Positions 12,402 through 25,215 of a stretch of 64,000 nucleotides of DNA are shown in pieces. The position numbers and the translations under genes were made by a program. This DNA comes from Apteryx mantelli (Eukaryota; Chordata; Aves; Apterygiformes; Apterygidae): the NCBI RefSeq assembly GCF_036417845.1, contig NC_089990.1, forward strand, positions 317,501-381,500, in the 5' to 3' direction. The first letter of the stretch is position 1; each line of letters begins with the position of its first letter. The notes under the pieces were generated by a model. The model had not been told where the DNA came from. It saw nothing but the letters and a program-made list of their open reading frames with translations, and did no database searches.

Positions 12402-12629
12402 GTGCCCCGCTCGTGTCCTGGCAGCCGGCCCCGGCAGCCCCCCGGCGGGAGCGCGGGTTGTTGCCCCGCTCGGTGCCTGGCGGGGAGGCGCGCAGGCGAG
12501 CGCGGAGCTGCGGCCGGTGCTCAGCGCCCTGCTCAGCTGGAGCTGGCGGAGGTGGCACATGGGGATCAGCGCCCGTCCTCACCTGCTCATCCCTCCTGGG
12601 CGCAGGCGCCCGGGGAACGACCGGTCTGT

Positions 12630-13610
12630 GTTAGAGCAAAGTCCGGCAGGCGCTTCCCAGCCTGTGCTCCCTCCGGAGAAATCCAAGGTGGGAAAGCAAA
12701 GTGGAAAAGTTCACCCCGTGGCTGAAGTGGGAGGAATAGCATGCTCCTGGCTCAGCTTGCATGGGATGAACCCTCCTCTCTGCGTGTTCACCTCTCGGTC
12801 ATCTTCATTTGCTCAAAGCATTGACAAAAAAATAGGATGTGGAAAAGCATTTGTGCTGGGGGAGAATGGCAGAATCTGTCTGTTAAAAACAAGCATTTCT
12901 GTGCAGGGTTTAAGCAGAAGTCATTGCAGGCTGGAAAATCAGAAAACAAAGCAAAGCGCATGGAAGGGGGCCCAGCAGGTTTGGTCACTGCCCTCATTGG
13001 TGCAGAACCTCCCTTTCCATGGTGGGCATTGCCCAAGACCAGAGTCAGGGACTAAGACGGGGAAAGAGTTACCCACAAAATTATGCTAACATACTTTTTC
13101 TGGGCAAACTCCATGGAAGAACCAAGAACCGAAGGGGCCAGAGACAGTCACATTCTTGCTCTTGCCATTCCTGCAGGTTAGGACACCCGAGCGAGAGTAT
13201 GAAAGTAGTTTTACAAAGTGTCTCACAGAGTTCCTGCTCTGCTGTCTTCCTTCACCTCCACCTCCAGATTTCCTGCCTCACCTTCCACCACTCGTAGCCC
13301 TGCCCACCTGGTTTTCCAGCTTCTCCTGTAATCAATCATCTTCCCACTTTGCCTATGCCTATCTGTATCCTTCCTTACATCCCATTTCCATAGAAAGCTC
13401 CAAAAAAATCAGGCCCTGCACAGCAGGTCATCCACTCCTTAGGGAGAAAGATTCTGGTTGCAACTGAGCAGTACACATCAGATTCTTTGGAACCATCAAA
13501 TTGCAGCCATATCCTCTGTGACATGATCTTTTCCTGACCCTCACTCTTCCCATCTTCTTCTGGCTTTTTTGCCTCCTTATTTTCAAACTTCCTCCATTTT
13601 TTGCCTCTTT
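12630..13610. other. Unique DNA downstream of the main CpG island
   Basis: Composition falls back to average. Open frames run in from the island but then stop, and no domain was recognised. Pyrimidine-rich stretches at about 13225-13330 give open frames of low complexity. Confidence 0.5.
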
Positions 13611-13613
13611 TCT

Positions 13614-13694
13614 CCAATTAGATTGCAGCTGTTTGGGGGAGAGACTGCAACCTTTATTTGGATTACAATCTGTTGCAATACAAATATAAACATA
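13614..13694 (+). mobile_element. Ancient L2/MIR-type retroposon tail (relic)
   Basis: The segment starts TTAGATTGCAGCTGTTTGGG, goes through a GAGACTG block and ends in an ACAAATATAAA-type tail. This follows the order of the widespread amniote repeat tail TTAGATTGTAAGCTCTTTGG...CAGGGACTG...ACAAATAATAA as I recall it. The copy is short, old and strongly diverged. Confidence 0.5.
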
Positions 13695-13699
13695 ATGGT

Positions 13700-16600
13700 A
13701 AGAAATTTTCCATGGAACTTTTTTTTTTCTTTCTGAATGCTTATGAACAGTTCACATTTGGAGGAAACATGTTCATTTTGGCACATCTGATGGAACTCGG
13801 GCAAGAGCCTAGTGCAGGAAGGCCTTGGTGTGGACTGTTTTCCCGCCAGCACAGCTCAGCTTAGCTCAGCTCGGCTTCTCAGCTGCCTGCCTGAAGCTCT
13901 TGTGTTTCAAGAGCCTGTGAGTATGGACCAGGTCAGCTACATGGGGGCTGGTCAGATGTTGGAGGTTTTGTGGATGGGGCTCCTACTTTCATGGAAGACA
14001 TCTGGCATCTGGGCTGGAAGACCAAGGCTCTGTGACTGGGACATCTCCAGGACAGGGCTTATCTCTGTGCTGGGAGTCCTGATGTCTTTACAGAAATGGA
14101 CATAAGTATTGCCAGAGTCACAGTCGCCAGATTAACTGGGTGCTGCTGCTATTCAATGACTCCTCGGGTCCTTGGCCAGATAGCAATGCCATACATTAAT
14201 TCTGTAATCCTACCAAGATTGCTGGACAGAAATTATTATGGAAAACAATTAAAGCATGCACTGACAAGGTACATTCCTCTCTGAAATTATTCCTACAACT
14301 CCCCCTGTATTGACAAAAGCCATGATTACGGCACATTTCATGGGATCAGAAATAACCTGCCATGGCAGGCATCCAACTTTCCACTCTTCTGTGCCTTTCA
14401 TGGAGAGCTCAGTACCATCGGCCCTCCCGGCTGAGCGGAGCCAACCCACGCGTCATGTTTGTAACCCTGCCGTAGAGCTGGTGGATAAGAAACAATGGGT
14501 CTTAAAGGGAAGATCAGCAGAAGAGTGAAGACATTTAGTAATGCAGATTCTTGTTTGGCAAAAAAATCCAGGATGGCCCATTGCTTTTGTCCTTTCTAAT
14601 TACTATGAGACGAATAATCGTGGGGATGCCGTCATTTATCACCAGTCTTACCAGGTCTTTTAGCCCTTTTCAAGTGCCCTGACAAGGCCTGTATTTTTTC
14701 CTTCATTCTGTCCTTCTTTATTAAATATCTGCTTGGAACATTTTGTCACTTATTTACTATGTGTCTTTTTACCTTACTCTTTTTTTTTTTAGTTTTTATT
14801 TATTTATTTATTTGAAGCACCTCTTCCTGTACTGTAGAACGTACCAGACAGATGACTTTGCAAGGGGAACTCGGTGTACACCCACAACGCGGAGCAAACA
14901 CGCATGCCTCTCCCATATCATCCACCTTCAGTGCTTGCCCCTCGGAGGAGAGAGGCTGTCTCGCTACGGGAAAGGCTCGCTTACCTTCCTTATGACATTT
15001 CTTCAGCCTCTTCCTGGACCTTTCTGCAAGGAAGCCAGTCAGTGCCAATTGTGCTGACAGATTTTATCACTAAGTTACCTGTTAGTGTGGCCATAATATA
15101 CGGGGCTGGGATTTTCCGGAAGATCCCACAGAGCAGGGGCTTAGGTCTCACGGAAAGTTAAGGGTAACCGGGCAGCTAACGCCAGGAGGTGCTCTGCTAA
15201 GCTCTCGCTCCGAGATTTTTAAAGCTCCTATCATGGGAATGTTTTTGCCATCATAAACAGAGCTGAGAGGTATGTAAAGGCCTTCAGAGACTAACCCAAA
15301 CTCCTTGCCTGCCTCCACTGCTGGCGCTGCTTGAAGTGGGATCTGTCTGGGTGGCTGTCTCTCAGGCTGAAGTATCTGGGACCGTTCGTCATCGACACAA
15401 CATGAAAAGCAAGAGGGGCCAAGTTTATTTCCCAAGTTTCTATTTGTGCTGTAGGAAGTTTCCTTTAGAAAGCTTTCTATTTGCACTGCAGGGAAATTTT
15501 GTCTATGTGGGGAAGTCAATTTGTGTTGAGAAAAAAGCCACTGGAGAGACTATTCCAAGGTATGCACATACCAAGGGTGGGATACTTTCACAGTTCCGTC
15601 ACCTTGAGGAATTTCTGTGCTATAAAATCCTCTCTGGAGATGTGCTGAAAAGAATACATTGGGGAGGGGGAAATGAACTCTAACCTGTGCTAAGATATTT
15701 TGATCTCTTCCACATTAAAGATTCAGTGCTGCAAACAAGCACTTGAAGCATTAAAAAAACTGAAGTGTTGAAAAAAATGCATCACATCTCAGTCACACAG
15801 GACTGCCTTGCAAAACCAAGGGACTTTAAAAACTATAAATAAATAAATATGAGGGATGTCTGTACACTGTAGTCTCATCTTTACGTTTCTCTATGCATAT
15901 GAGATTTAAAAAGTTGAGATTTTTCAGTAATGACACTGCTCCTCTGTCACTAAACAACCTTTACAAATATTTTCCAGCATAAGATAACCAAGAGATACTT
16001 TTGGAAAATTAAATAATAGAAACCCCCAAAAGAAATGGGTATGTGACTTGTTTTTAAAAACAAAAAATAAATCAGCTACCTTCCCCCTCAACATATATTA
16101 ATGGAATATTACAAATTATGTAATCCCTCCCCACACAGCTCCCCATCAGCTCTCATTCTAATGTGAATACCTTTGGAGGCATTTCCAATAAGCCAAAAAG
16201 TACAAATGCGCCAGACAAATTTAAGGTTGCATACAGTACTAATGCTTACTGATGGATACTGATGGATATGATTAATATTGGTCACTAAGATGCTCTGTAT
16301 CCTATGTTTTCACTCATGTTTTTCTGTGCCTGGTGAACTGGATCCACGATCCTGATACGGTTCTGCCCGTTATCTGGTTACAACAATACTACTATAAGTA
16401 AAATGGCACAGCCTTTTCCAGAGGAGCTCTCCAGATACAATTTCTTGGGTATTTCTTTCCCAAATGCTAATACTTCTTTCCTACCCTAGACAGCAGAAAA
16501 GGCTTTCCTTATAGTTGCAAGTTCCCGTGACTTCTGAGTTGAGTAACACTCTTTGTATCAATCAATGAAAGTGTTAGAGCCTCTCAGCTTATTATACTTC

Positions 16601-17625
16601 CCGTGGTAGTTTAATGGAGTTCAATCATATTTCTTTACCTTCATTGCACAGTGATAGGGTACCAGGATATCTTGTGTTTTACAGATCAGCAAAGAGCACC
16701 AATAACCATGAGAACATTTCTCCTAATTTTCAGGCAAACATAGACAGAAGATCGTCCTACCTCCCCTTTGCCTCCTGCCCAAGAAACATCCATGAACAAT
16801 CATTTTCTGAAGAGTAGTTAATCTTCATAAGAAAGGGCTCAGAAATAGGTGCCGTTTTCTCAGAGTAGTTTGATTTATGGTATTACAGCAGCTATTTAGA
16901 GGATCAGATATGGAAAAAGGAAATCGATGTATCAAGCTAGAAGATAAATGCTGATACACTCTATATGGAGCAGAATTAGTGCCATGGCATTTGAGAAGGT
17001 CATCTCTGCTTGGGTTGTCTTTGCTTGTGACTTTGTTGCTCCACTCCATCATCTGCCTGTCTTTCTGAATCACTCTGTAATGTTTTTTTTTCTTTTCCTT
17101 TTCCTTTTTTGAAATGTGAATACACATAAAGCATTTTTTAAAGATACGACTGCTCCAAGCCAGCCAAATTGGCTTCAAGCCTGGATATTATAGGGAGGAA
17201 TTCAGTTTTGGAAACCTGACAGCATCAGTGGTCTCTAGGCCCCTGGTGTCTTTCAAAGGGGCGCTAAACGTCAGAGCTCCACAGAAACAGCCTTTTCCGG
17301 CAGGGAAGCCCATTTGCAAAAAGATCAAAATCAACTTTAGCCCTCAAAGCAAGTTTTTAAAGAGTCATTCAAAAAAAAAAAAATTGAGAATTTTTTCTCA
17401 AAAGGACATTCAACATAATTTGTCTGGCAATGGTCATTCCAAATCATTGTGCTCTGGAGGAAGATGCAAGCTGTGCAGTATCACACGGGAGGCATCTCAG
17501 ACTAACCCAATTCCACATCTCTAGCCCCATCTACATTATAAAGTAAAGAATCAGCCAAGGGATTCCACTCCAACACAGTTGTTCCCTTTGCTGGTTATGG
17601 AGTTGTTTCAAAACATAGTGTAGTC
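13700..17625. other. Unique non-coding DNA, no gene recognised
   Basis: Holds a short run of AGCTCAGCTT-like repeats near 13854-13890 and a poly-T plus (ATTT)n tract at 14779-14813. No coding frame with recognisable similarity is present. The longest open frames, at 15148-15519 on the minus strand and 15336-15683 on the plus strand, overlap each other and look random. Confidence 0.55.
14779..14813. repeat. Poly-T and (ATTT)n microsatellite
   Basis: A run of twelve T at 14779-14790 is followed by about four ATTT units to 14813. Simple repeats. Confidence 0.85.
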
Positions 17626-17628
17626 CTG

Positions 17629-18050
17629 TCACAGAATCACAGAATAGTTGAGGTTGGAAGGGACCTCTGGAGATCATCTAGTCCAACTCCCCTGCTCAGG
17701 CAGAATCACCTAGAGCAGGTTGCTCAGGACCATATCCAGTTCGGTTCTGAATATCTCCAAGGATGGAGACTCCACAACCTCTATCGGCAACCTGTTCCAG
17801 TGTTCAACCACTGTCACTGAAAAAGTGTTTTTTTAGTGCCCATTGCTTCTTCTCCTGTCACTGGGCATCTCTGAGAACAGGCTGGTTACATCTTACACCC
17901 TCCTATCAGATATTTAAAAACATTGCAAAGATCTCCTTGAGCTTTCTCTTCTCCAGGCTAAACAGTCCCAGCTCCCTCAGCCTCTCCTTGTATGAGATGC
18001 TCCAGGCCCTTGGTCATCTTTGTGGTCCTTCACTAGACTAAATTCAGTAT
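17629..18050 (-). mobile_element. CR1 LINE 3' end, 5'-truncated
   Basis: Read on the minus strand this is the typical avian CR1 3' end. The plus strand starts with the terminal TCACAGAATCACAGAATAG and continues through GGTTGGAAGGGACCTCTGG, the AAGGATGGAGACTCCACAAC block and CTTCTCTTCTCCAGGCTAAAC. About 420 bp remain, so the copy lacks the reverse-transcriptase frame and cannot move on its own. A piece of the usual body appears to be missing after GAAAAAGTG at about 17820. CR1 insertions are normally 5'-truncated in this way. Confidence 0.95.
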
Positions 18051-18054
18051 GTCC

Positions 18055-20235
18055 ATGGGACACAGTTGAGAACTTCCCCTGCTGCCATCAGATCGCTGCC
18101 ATCAGGTCTCCGTATGACATGAGCCACTCAAGCAGAGACAGGCCAGTGCTGAACAAAAATAAATTTCTCAACAGATAGGAATATTCTGTTTTGATTAGCT
18201 AATTTGTTGGAGCAGTTATTTGATAGTGTAGAGAAATTATTTGAAGTAGTCTGTCAACCTGCATGATCAATGACTAAATTCACTAGGCTCCTGGGTTTTG
18301 CTCTCTATACTACAATACTGCAGAAATGCTACATGACCCATGACAGCATTTGCCATGCTGCTTATGTTGTAACTTACAATGCACTGATGTCCAGCAGTCC
18401 TAATTAGATGTTTGCTGATCAAATGCTGGGATCAGCTAAGAAGCTTCTCTATGTCTAGCACTACACTGCCAGTAAGCTGAAACCCAGGGGAACTCCTCCT
18501 TCCCTTGAGGCATTAAGTCATAGGCTACAGCTGGGGGCAGAATGCTGGATTATCTGGGCTGTGAATCAGATCTGTACAAGTCTGTGTTCCTGCGCCCTGA
18601 GCTTCAATGATAACCTTTGATGCGTGAAGGCTAGCCCATCACGTCATCCCTGCACGATGCCGTTAAACGTGACTCCCCCAGGCTGGATCTCGTTCTCAAG
18701 CCAAAGGTTGAGCTGATCCCTGCAACAGAATTAATACATCCTATATGCATTGTGTACTCCTCTCCCTGATTTATACCGTTTCCTTTAGCAGGGCTTGCTG
18801 GCATCCTGTTTGCCTGGCTCATTCAAGGAAGGTTTGTAACTTCATTCAAAGCCAAAAATACCATAAGGATATCTGTACAATGATTCAGCATCTCTGAAGA
18901 GCATGAAGGCTGCTACAAGGAACATGTTTCCAAACAGCAGATATTCCTTTTTGTTTCCTTCCTCAGGCCAAAAAGACTTTTTAAACAGTCCTCCTTGCCA
19001 CAGTCCTCTTAACCATCATTTCAGGTGTGCATTTCCACACACTTTCCAGTTATTGCCTTTTCTTACCCTCAACCTGTGAGCTCACATGGACTAAAAGAGT
19101 CTAAATGTGCAGCACATGAATTACTCCCTGGTGCCTGCCCCTGCCATGCACCCTGGTCCCTGTGGGGTAACCTACCTCATGGTGAGCACCATGTAGCTCA
19201 TCGTTCAGTGAGGGTGGAGTAAGCTGCATTTCACTGACCACAGGGCAAGTGTGTGTGATCAGCCTGGCCACAGGGCAGAAACAGAAACCACCTGGAGCCT
19301 CCTCAGCCCACCACCTGGGCAGAGACCAAAGCAGCCCCGGTTCCTCTATATACCTCATCCTGGGGAGAAAACAACACAGTGTGGCAATGGGTTACTGTTC
19401 CCAGAGAAGGTGGTGAGAACCAAATTTGTGGTTCTGCTTCAGTGCACATTGGCTCAATGACAGGACTGACCCACGAGGAGAAAAATGCTGGACCACTATG
19501 GTCTGCTTCCCCCTTGTTCTTCAAGGTCCTAAGCACTGAGTGCTAGTTGCAGTGCCCCTAAACACCATTTGTGCACGTTACAGAGGCTGAGAAGCTACCT
19601 AAAATTTTATCTTGCTGCCCAAAAATGTCACGAAGCTGATCTCTCATCATTAATGGACATTAGAGCTCCTCCCCATGCCCTTATCCATTCATGTTGTGTC
19701 TTAGTGACTGGCCATTTATGGGAAAATATGTGCTTTTGGGAGTATGAGCTTTTGCCACGGTAGCACTCTGCCCACGTGCACAGGGCTGTTCTCCTTGCCA
19801 GTTTCCATCCTTGGCCGCGTACACAAGATTTAGCCATTAGAAAGAAACGGGCAATGGGTGCATCCTGTGTGCCTTTGGAAAGGAATGCACAGCAGCTTGT
19901 GAAAATAATTTACTGCATATGTTGAGCACCAAGAATGTTAGGCAGGCACAGCATTGAGGGCTCCCTGTGGGATCAACCTGTGCCTTCTTTGCAGTCATTG
20001 CTGGGAGCAGTTTTGAGCAACCAGCATCAAATACTTATGGCTGTGAGGAGCACAATATACAGAAAAAAAGCATGGATTTCCATCCTTTCCCTTCCACTCT
20101 TTGTCAGCTTCTTGGATGAGATTCTTCTGAGGCTCTGATTACTTTTCTTCTAGCTCCTTTCTTTGCTCTTTTCACATGGCTGCAGTTTCAGTTCCGTATT
20201 TTGTCACCTGGAGGGCAGAACTGCCTAAATATTAT
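18055..20235. other. Unique non-coding DNA between two CR1 copies
   Basis: No coding frame above 85 codons with any recognisable feature, no RNA gene and no clear repeat were seen. Confidence 0.55.
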
Positions 20236-20240
20236 ATCTA

Positions 20241-20549
20241 AGGAGAGGGTAAAGAGAAGACAGTCAGACTGTTCTCAGAGGTGCGGAGTAAGATGTCAGG
20301 CAACAGATTCAAGCTGCAATGTGGGAAACTGATTAGTTTTAAGAAAAATTTTTGCACTGTGAGGATGGCCAAACACAGAAACAGATTGTCCAGAGAGGCT
20401 GTGAAGTCTCCATCCTTGGAGATATTCAAAGCTTGACTGAAAAAGGTCCTCAGCAACACGATCTACGTGGACCTACTTTGAGGGGTGGGCTAGACTAGAT
20501 GACCTCCCGAGGTCTCTAACAACCTAAATTGTTCTATGATTCTATGATG
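20241..20549 (+). mobile_element. CR1 LINE 3' end, 5'-truncated
   Basis: The plus strand shows the diagnostic order: GTCCAGAGAGGCTGTGAAGT, CTCCATCCTTGGAGATATTC, GACTAGATGACCTCCCGAGG and the terminal GTTCTATGATTCTATGATG. Only the 3' untranslated end (about 310 bp) is kept and it is more diverged than the copy at 17.6 kb, so probably older. It is in the opposite orientation to that copy. Confidence 0.93.
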
Positions 20550-23500
20550 TTTTGTCAATATTTCACATTGAATCTATAAGGTGAAGAAACTCCTAGTGTT
20601 CATCCAGAGATTTAGCTTCCGTTGAGTACTGCATTTTCTGAGCCTCACCATTTGTTCTAGTTCTCCCATTGGTACCATATGGCAGTTCTGGCCTCTATAG
20701 GATTGCCTGCTTCTAAGTGTGGGGCCATTTCAATCTCACTGAACTACAAACACACAAGCACAGAGGTCAGGTGGGGAATTCAGATCTGGATATCCACATT
20801 TCTCATAATTTGGGGATGCACAAAGCAAGCATTTGGGGTCATCTTTATGCTTAGAAGTATGTAAATGTGACCCTAGAAATATGCAAACATTACTACTACT
20901 AGTGAATGTGACTGCCATGCTTGGTACAATAGGGACAGAACATTGAATGGAGTCAGCAATCTGTACTGCCGCATGAATATTAAATAATGAGACTGGCTGT
21001 TGGAGCATCTTTTTGTCTGAAGGAGACTATGGTTTTCATTTCAAGTTTGGTTTGCCTTCTGTTCAGTTAAATACAAATAGAAGCCATCTGCTTCAAGTAC
21101 AGAAATGCAGTTTCTAGCATGTATTTTGGTCTTTCCTATACTATATGAGGACAGGAAGCAGTAGGTGAGCTAGGCAAGGCCTGTGGGCATAGACAAGGCT
21201 TCATAGTTTAGTGTGAATCCTGTTGGTTTCAGCTCAGGTTAATCTGGTGATGCAGTGGATTGATAAACCTGGTTTAATTGGTGTGCTGGGATTATTAGGC
21301 AGCAACTCAAATTATTCTGTTACATTGCATAAATATACATGTTGCATGCCCTAGTAAATGCCCAGGGTCCAAGCTGAAAGTCCATGAGCTATGCAAGCTC
21401 TATCCTAGGCAAGAGAAGTTTGAATTTGGAGTAGCTTTGGAGACTGAGCTGGAGCTAAACCTGTACAGATCCAGAGTAACAGAAAAAAGAACCCAGATCC
21501 TGAGTCTCTTCTTACTCAGGTACAAACCAGAATCAGCTGCAGTGTGGTTGATGGAGTTATTTATATCAGTTCTATAGCTTATAAAAGTGGAACACTGGTG
21601 ATGAAATATGTGCATTATTTAGGAATTCTTGTTCTTAGTCTTTTTGTCATAGAAAGGGGTGCAAGGTCAGATTTCTCTTCCATGGCCAGCATGGAATTGC
21701 TCCTGATACAAACTAGCAATGGTGGAAGCCACTGTAAAGATCCTTAAGCAGCATCCCTGGCATTTGCAGTGCTCCTGGAGTCTATGGAACCTGCACAACT
21801 TATCCTGTGGGAAAAGGGGAATAAGTGGAGTGAAGGGAGGGAATTACCGTGAAAGTCCTGATGGACCCCCAGGAACATCTTCCTCCTTCATAGAAGTAGG
21901 TTACTTGTGAGGAGTGCAGTGAAGCTCTCATGGCTTACCCTAGGAGTGATTTTCACTCAAAATAAGAGAAACTGGGAATAGTCTCCCATCTGGGATCCAG
22001 TGCCATGAATTGCACAGAAGACAGCTGTTCTGCACAGCATGGGTTACAAGCTGATGAGCTTGTACACTCTGGGCTCATTCGCGTTCAAGCTGTTTGTCAG
22101 GGGCACCTGAGCTGTGTGCTAAATTGCTCTGACAGGTTGACTGTGAGCGCTGAGCCCACATCTTGTATCAGGAGCATATGTCATTTTGCGTGAGATGTGT
22201 GTTGGCGACTGTATGCAGCATGTGCTTTTGGACAGGTGTGTTTACACATGTTTTTGGACCACTTAAAATATCTTTGGCAAGAGGCAGTTCTGTGAATTTG
22301 AACCAAGTCAAACACACCTCTGAGGTCACTGCTGCCATGAAATCACCAGGCAAAATGTTCAAGGCCTTTGAAGACTTCCCTTCTATTTTTTTAACATTTT
22401 CCCTCCTATTTGAGTCTGATCCAGGGCAACTGGAATCCACCAAGGGAACAAACAGAAACCCTTTGCAAGCCAGAACTATAACAGGTGGGCATGGAGATCA
22501 CATGCAGGGGCTAAGACAAAATGTGTGTTGCTGTGGTCTGATTTTTCAGAAGGACTCCAAATTCATGAAGTCAGGGCAAGTATCAAATTACCATGATCCT
22601 CTGGAATTTTGCGTACAGTCTCCTACTTGGTCACTATTTCTATGTTTTCTCTCTCTGCAGAATATTTCTTGGCAATTTTGATGTTTTTCTCCTTTTTGGC
22701 TCATTTGGGTTCATTTTATTTGTCAGCCTACTTGGCACATGCCAACTGTGGATCAGAAAACTGGCTTAGAGATGGATCCAATCTTAAATGTCAGATTTTA
22801 GTACCTTGGGGTGTTGACAGTCAGCTACATCCTGGTCCAAGCCATGCGGACCAGTGAGTCTCCGACCCAAGATATCTGCTTTGAAACCAGAGGAAACAAA
22901 GTCTTAACTGCAAAGGGTCTAAGTCATATGGCGGAGGGTGGTTGGAATGCTACTGCAGGGAAGGAGGAAGCTTTTGTTTTCCCTGTGGTAGACCTGCAAT
23001 ATGTGGATGCTTTTGGTAAATACACCTTATCATTAGAAGAAGATGGCTTGTTGACTCAGAAATCAGGACAGCCTTTCGGGTGGGGCTTTTCTGTAATGCT
23101 CTTCGAACCGCCAGGCACTGGGGCGACTGAAGTCTCCCCGTTCCCTCAAGGGGGCTTTGAAAAGATGCAGTGTTCGTTTATTTATTCGAAGGGATAGACA
23201 GCTTTTGCTGAACCCTGGCATACTCCCCAGGCTATAACACCACAACTTTTCTGCTTCAGAAGAGGACACTGGACTCACACAGAGCGTTAACTGGGCAGAA
23301 TACTGGTGTCACCCACAGGCTCACAATGGGCGGTGAGACCGTCGAGGACAGGGTGTCCTGTCAGGCAGCGTGGTGCAGGCGCTGCATGTGCCACACACAG
23401 ACATTCCGCCTCGCATCCTGTCTGCGGCGATGCTCGCACACCCTCTGCTCCCGCTCCCTTTCAAGCAGACTCTCTTTCACAGCCATACACAGCCGCTTTC

Positions 23501-24810
23501 TTCCTGTTCCCGCTCCCTCACCACCACCCGCCCACCCACTCTCTCTTAAATACTTCCTTCTCCTCTGGTTTTCATGCAGACACCTCCCCTCCGTATGCTC
23601 CCTGGCACAACATCCCCTCTTCTCCGACACGCAGACACCCTCCCTCCCGAGAGCATATGCAGAGCAGAGGCATTTCCTTTTATTGTCCGTGCAGCCCCTG
23701 CAACCCCACCCGTCTCCCATTTATTCATCGCAATAACACATTTGGAGTGGAAGTAGCCCCGCTGAGAGCAGCCGCACAGGCAACACAGGAGAGCTAAGTC
23801 TCTGCCCAGAACTGCTCCTAGCTGTAGACCACTGCTTCCTGCCCGCACACCCAGAGGAAGCGGCACGCTCAGGCTTGGGAGCTGCGGTGGCGAGCTGTCC
23901 TACGCTGCTCAAAGGCTGTGAAAGTGTTAGCAAAGCCGCTCTCTTCTTTGCCAGGACAAATTCAGCAGAGGCAGCTGCAACAGTGAGTCTTTTCCGGTAA
24001 CGCTCTCCCATGACATCTACCTTATCTGTGACACGGCATGTGGGAACAGAACAACATGGGAGAGTCTACATGTGTGGTAAAGCCCTTGATGTCCCTGTTG
24101 AGGGTGATGGAAAAAGCGGCAGGGAGTACCACCGGTTAGGAGAGACTATCTGAGACCACCAGCTTACGTTACGCAGGTCACCAAATCATTTCCCAGGGAG
24201 GCAGCAAGTCCTCAATTGCTGTAAGGCAGAACAACTTCAGTGCAGCCAGAGTAACACCAGCTTGTGCCAGTTCAGAAGCTGACCCCAAATGTACAGCTAC
24301 AAGCAAATCCTACACGGACCCAGATGACCAAAACAACAGAAATAAGATCAGCAGCAGGACACTGCCCATATGAACCAGCTCTTTCTTAGCAAAATCTTAG
24401 GAGGTATGTGGCTTTTCTATATTATGATGAGGTGCAGCCTACAGGACCATACTGGACTAGAAGAGATTTCCAGTGGTATCTCTGAGCTGCTTCCCTCAAA
24501 ACTCCCCCATGAGGAGCTCCTGTGCCAGACTTCGGCTGAGGACGCTTTTGGCTCTCCCCCAACGTCAACCCAAGAGCAGCCAAACACTCATTAGTGGCCG
24601 CTATTTACAACAGAGGTCCCTGGCCCTCGCACAGAAGATCTGCACTTTCCCTTCCTTCTCCTCACCCCTGATGGCTCCGGATCTCTCCACCGCAATGCCA
24701 GCTCCATACAGGTCCCAAGTGAGTAAGTGTTACAAAGGACTTAAGACCCTGTGCTCCTTGCTTTACCATTAGTGTTGTTATTAGCAAGGTGCACCTTGCC
24801 GCTGAAGGAT
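20550..24810. other. Unique non-coding DNA, no gene recognised
   Basis: The longest frames are 172 codons at 22163-22681 and 128 codons at 22811-23197 (both plus strand). Neither contains a motif I recognise. From 23300 to 24010 the DNA is C-rich and mildly CpG-rich, with overlapping open frames on both strands (for example 163 codons plus at 23306-23797 and 119 codons minus at 23361-23720). Frames open together on both strands indicate composition more than coding. Confidence 0.5.
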
Positions 24811-24815
24811 CAGTG

Positions 24816-24935
24816 ATACTATGTAGGGTCCAAGGACCCCGCTCAGATCAGCGTGTTAGGAGCTGTATGCACCGTTACTGAGACACCGTCCCTGTCCCAC
24901 GGAGTTTAGACTCTCTCATAGCAAGGCAGAGAGAT
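24816..24935 (-). mobile_element. Ancient L2/MIR-type retroposon tail (relic)
   Basis: The plus strand reads AAGGACCCCGCTCAGATCAG, then a GTTAGGAGCTGTATGCA block, a CGTCCCTGTCCCACGGAG block and AGTTTAGACTCT. This follows the reverse complement of the amniote repeat tail (GGACCCCATTGTGCTAGGCG, GCTGTACAAAC, GACAGTCCCTGCCCCAAAGA, GCTTACAATCT) as I recall it. The match order is long enough to be convincing despite divergence. Confidence 0.7.
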
Positions 24936-25215
24936 GTGTTGGTTTGACAGTCACTGTGAGCTGGCTTATACACAGCCACTTACAGGACTGGGGAACTGAT
25001 CTCCGATTAAAAATTTTTTGCTGGGTTAAGTTTAGTTGGGATAAGATTTCCCCCACCGGGCTCACCATGCTGACCCTTGTGCCAGGACCACTTTTTTGGC
25101 AGCAAAGCCAGCTTATGCCAGTTTAAAGAGTCTATGAAAATACTGGCAGAGTAGGAAAGAAGCCAGAAACCTCTGATGGTCAGTGCCAAGGCTGGGAGTG
25201 TAACAGCCCTTGCTG

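Larger units (their letters stand above)
11215..12620. promoter_or_regulatory. Main CpG island with GC boxes (probable promoter domain)
   Basis: About 1.4 kb of very G+C- and CpG-rich DNA. It includes GC-box sequences (GGGGCGGGGC near 12105, and GGGCGTGGCC near 12086) and two minisatellites listed separately. By general knowledge of vertebrate genomes this should be a promoter or first-exon region. Orientation is not settled. A plus-strand donor-like CAG|GTACGT lies at 11226/11227. On the minus strand there is CAG|GTGAGG reading leftwards from 12583, and a start codon at 11980 whose frame runs MTAPALPAPRSQ before a donor-like CAG|GCGAGT (GC type). None of these peptides matches a protein I can name. 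Very long open frames on both strands here are a composition effect. Confidence 0.65.

Noticed and set aside
11182..13089. 635-codon plus-strand open frame as a protein-coding gene
   Set aside because: Open frames occur on several frames and both strands across the same G+C-rich minisatellites, unit lengths are mostly not multiples of three, and no domain is present.
23306..24011. Proline/serine-rich and cysteine-rich frames in C-rich DNA
   Set aside because: Long frames are open on both strands over the same bases, which indicates composition and not coding.
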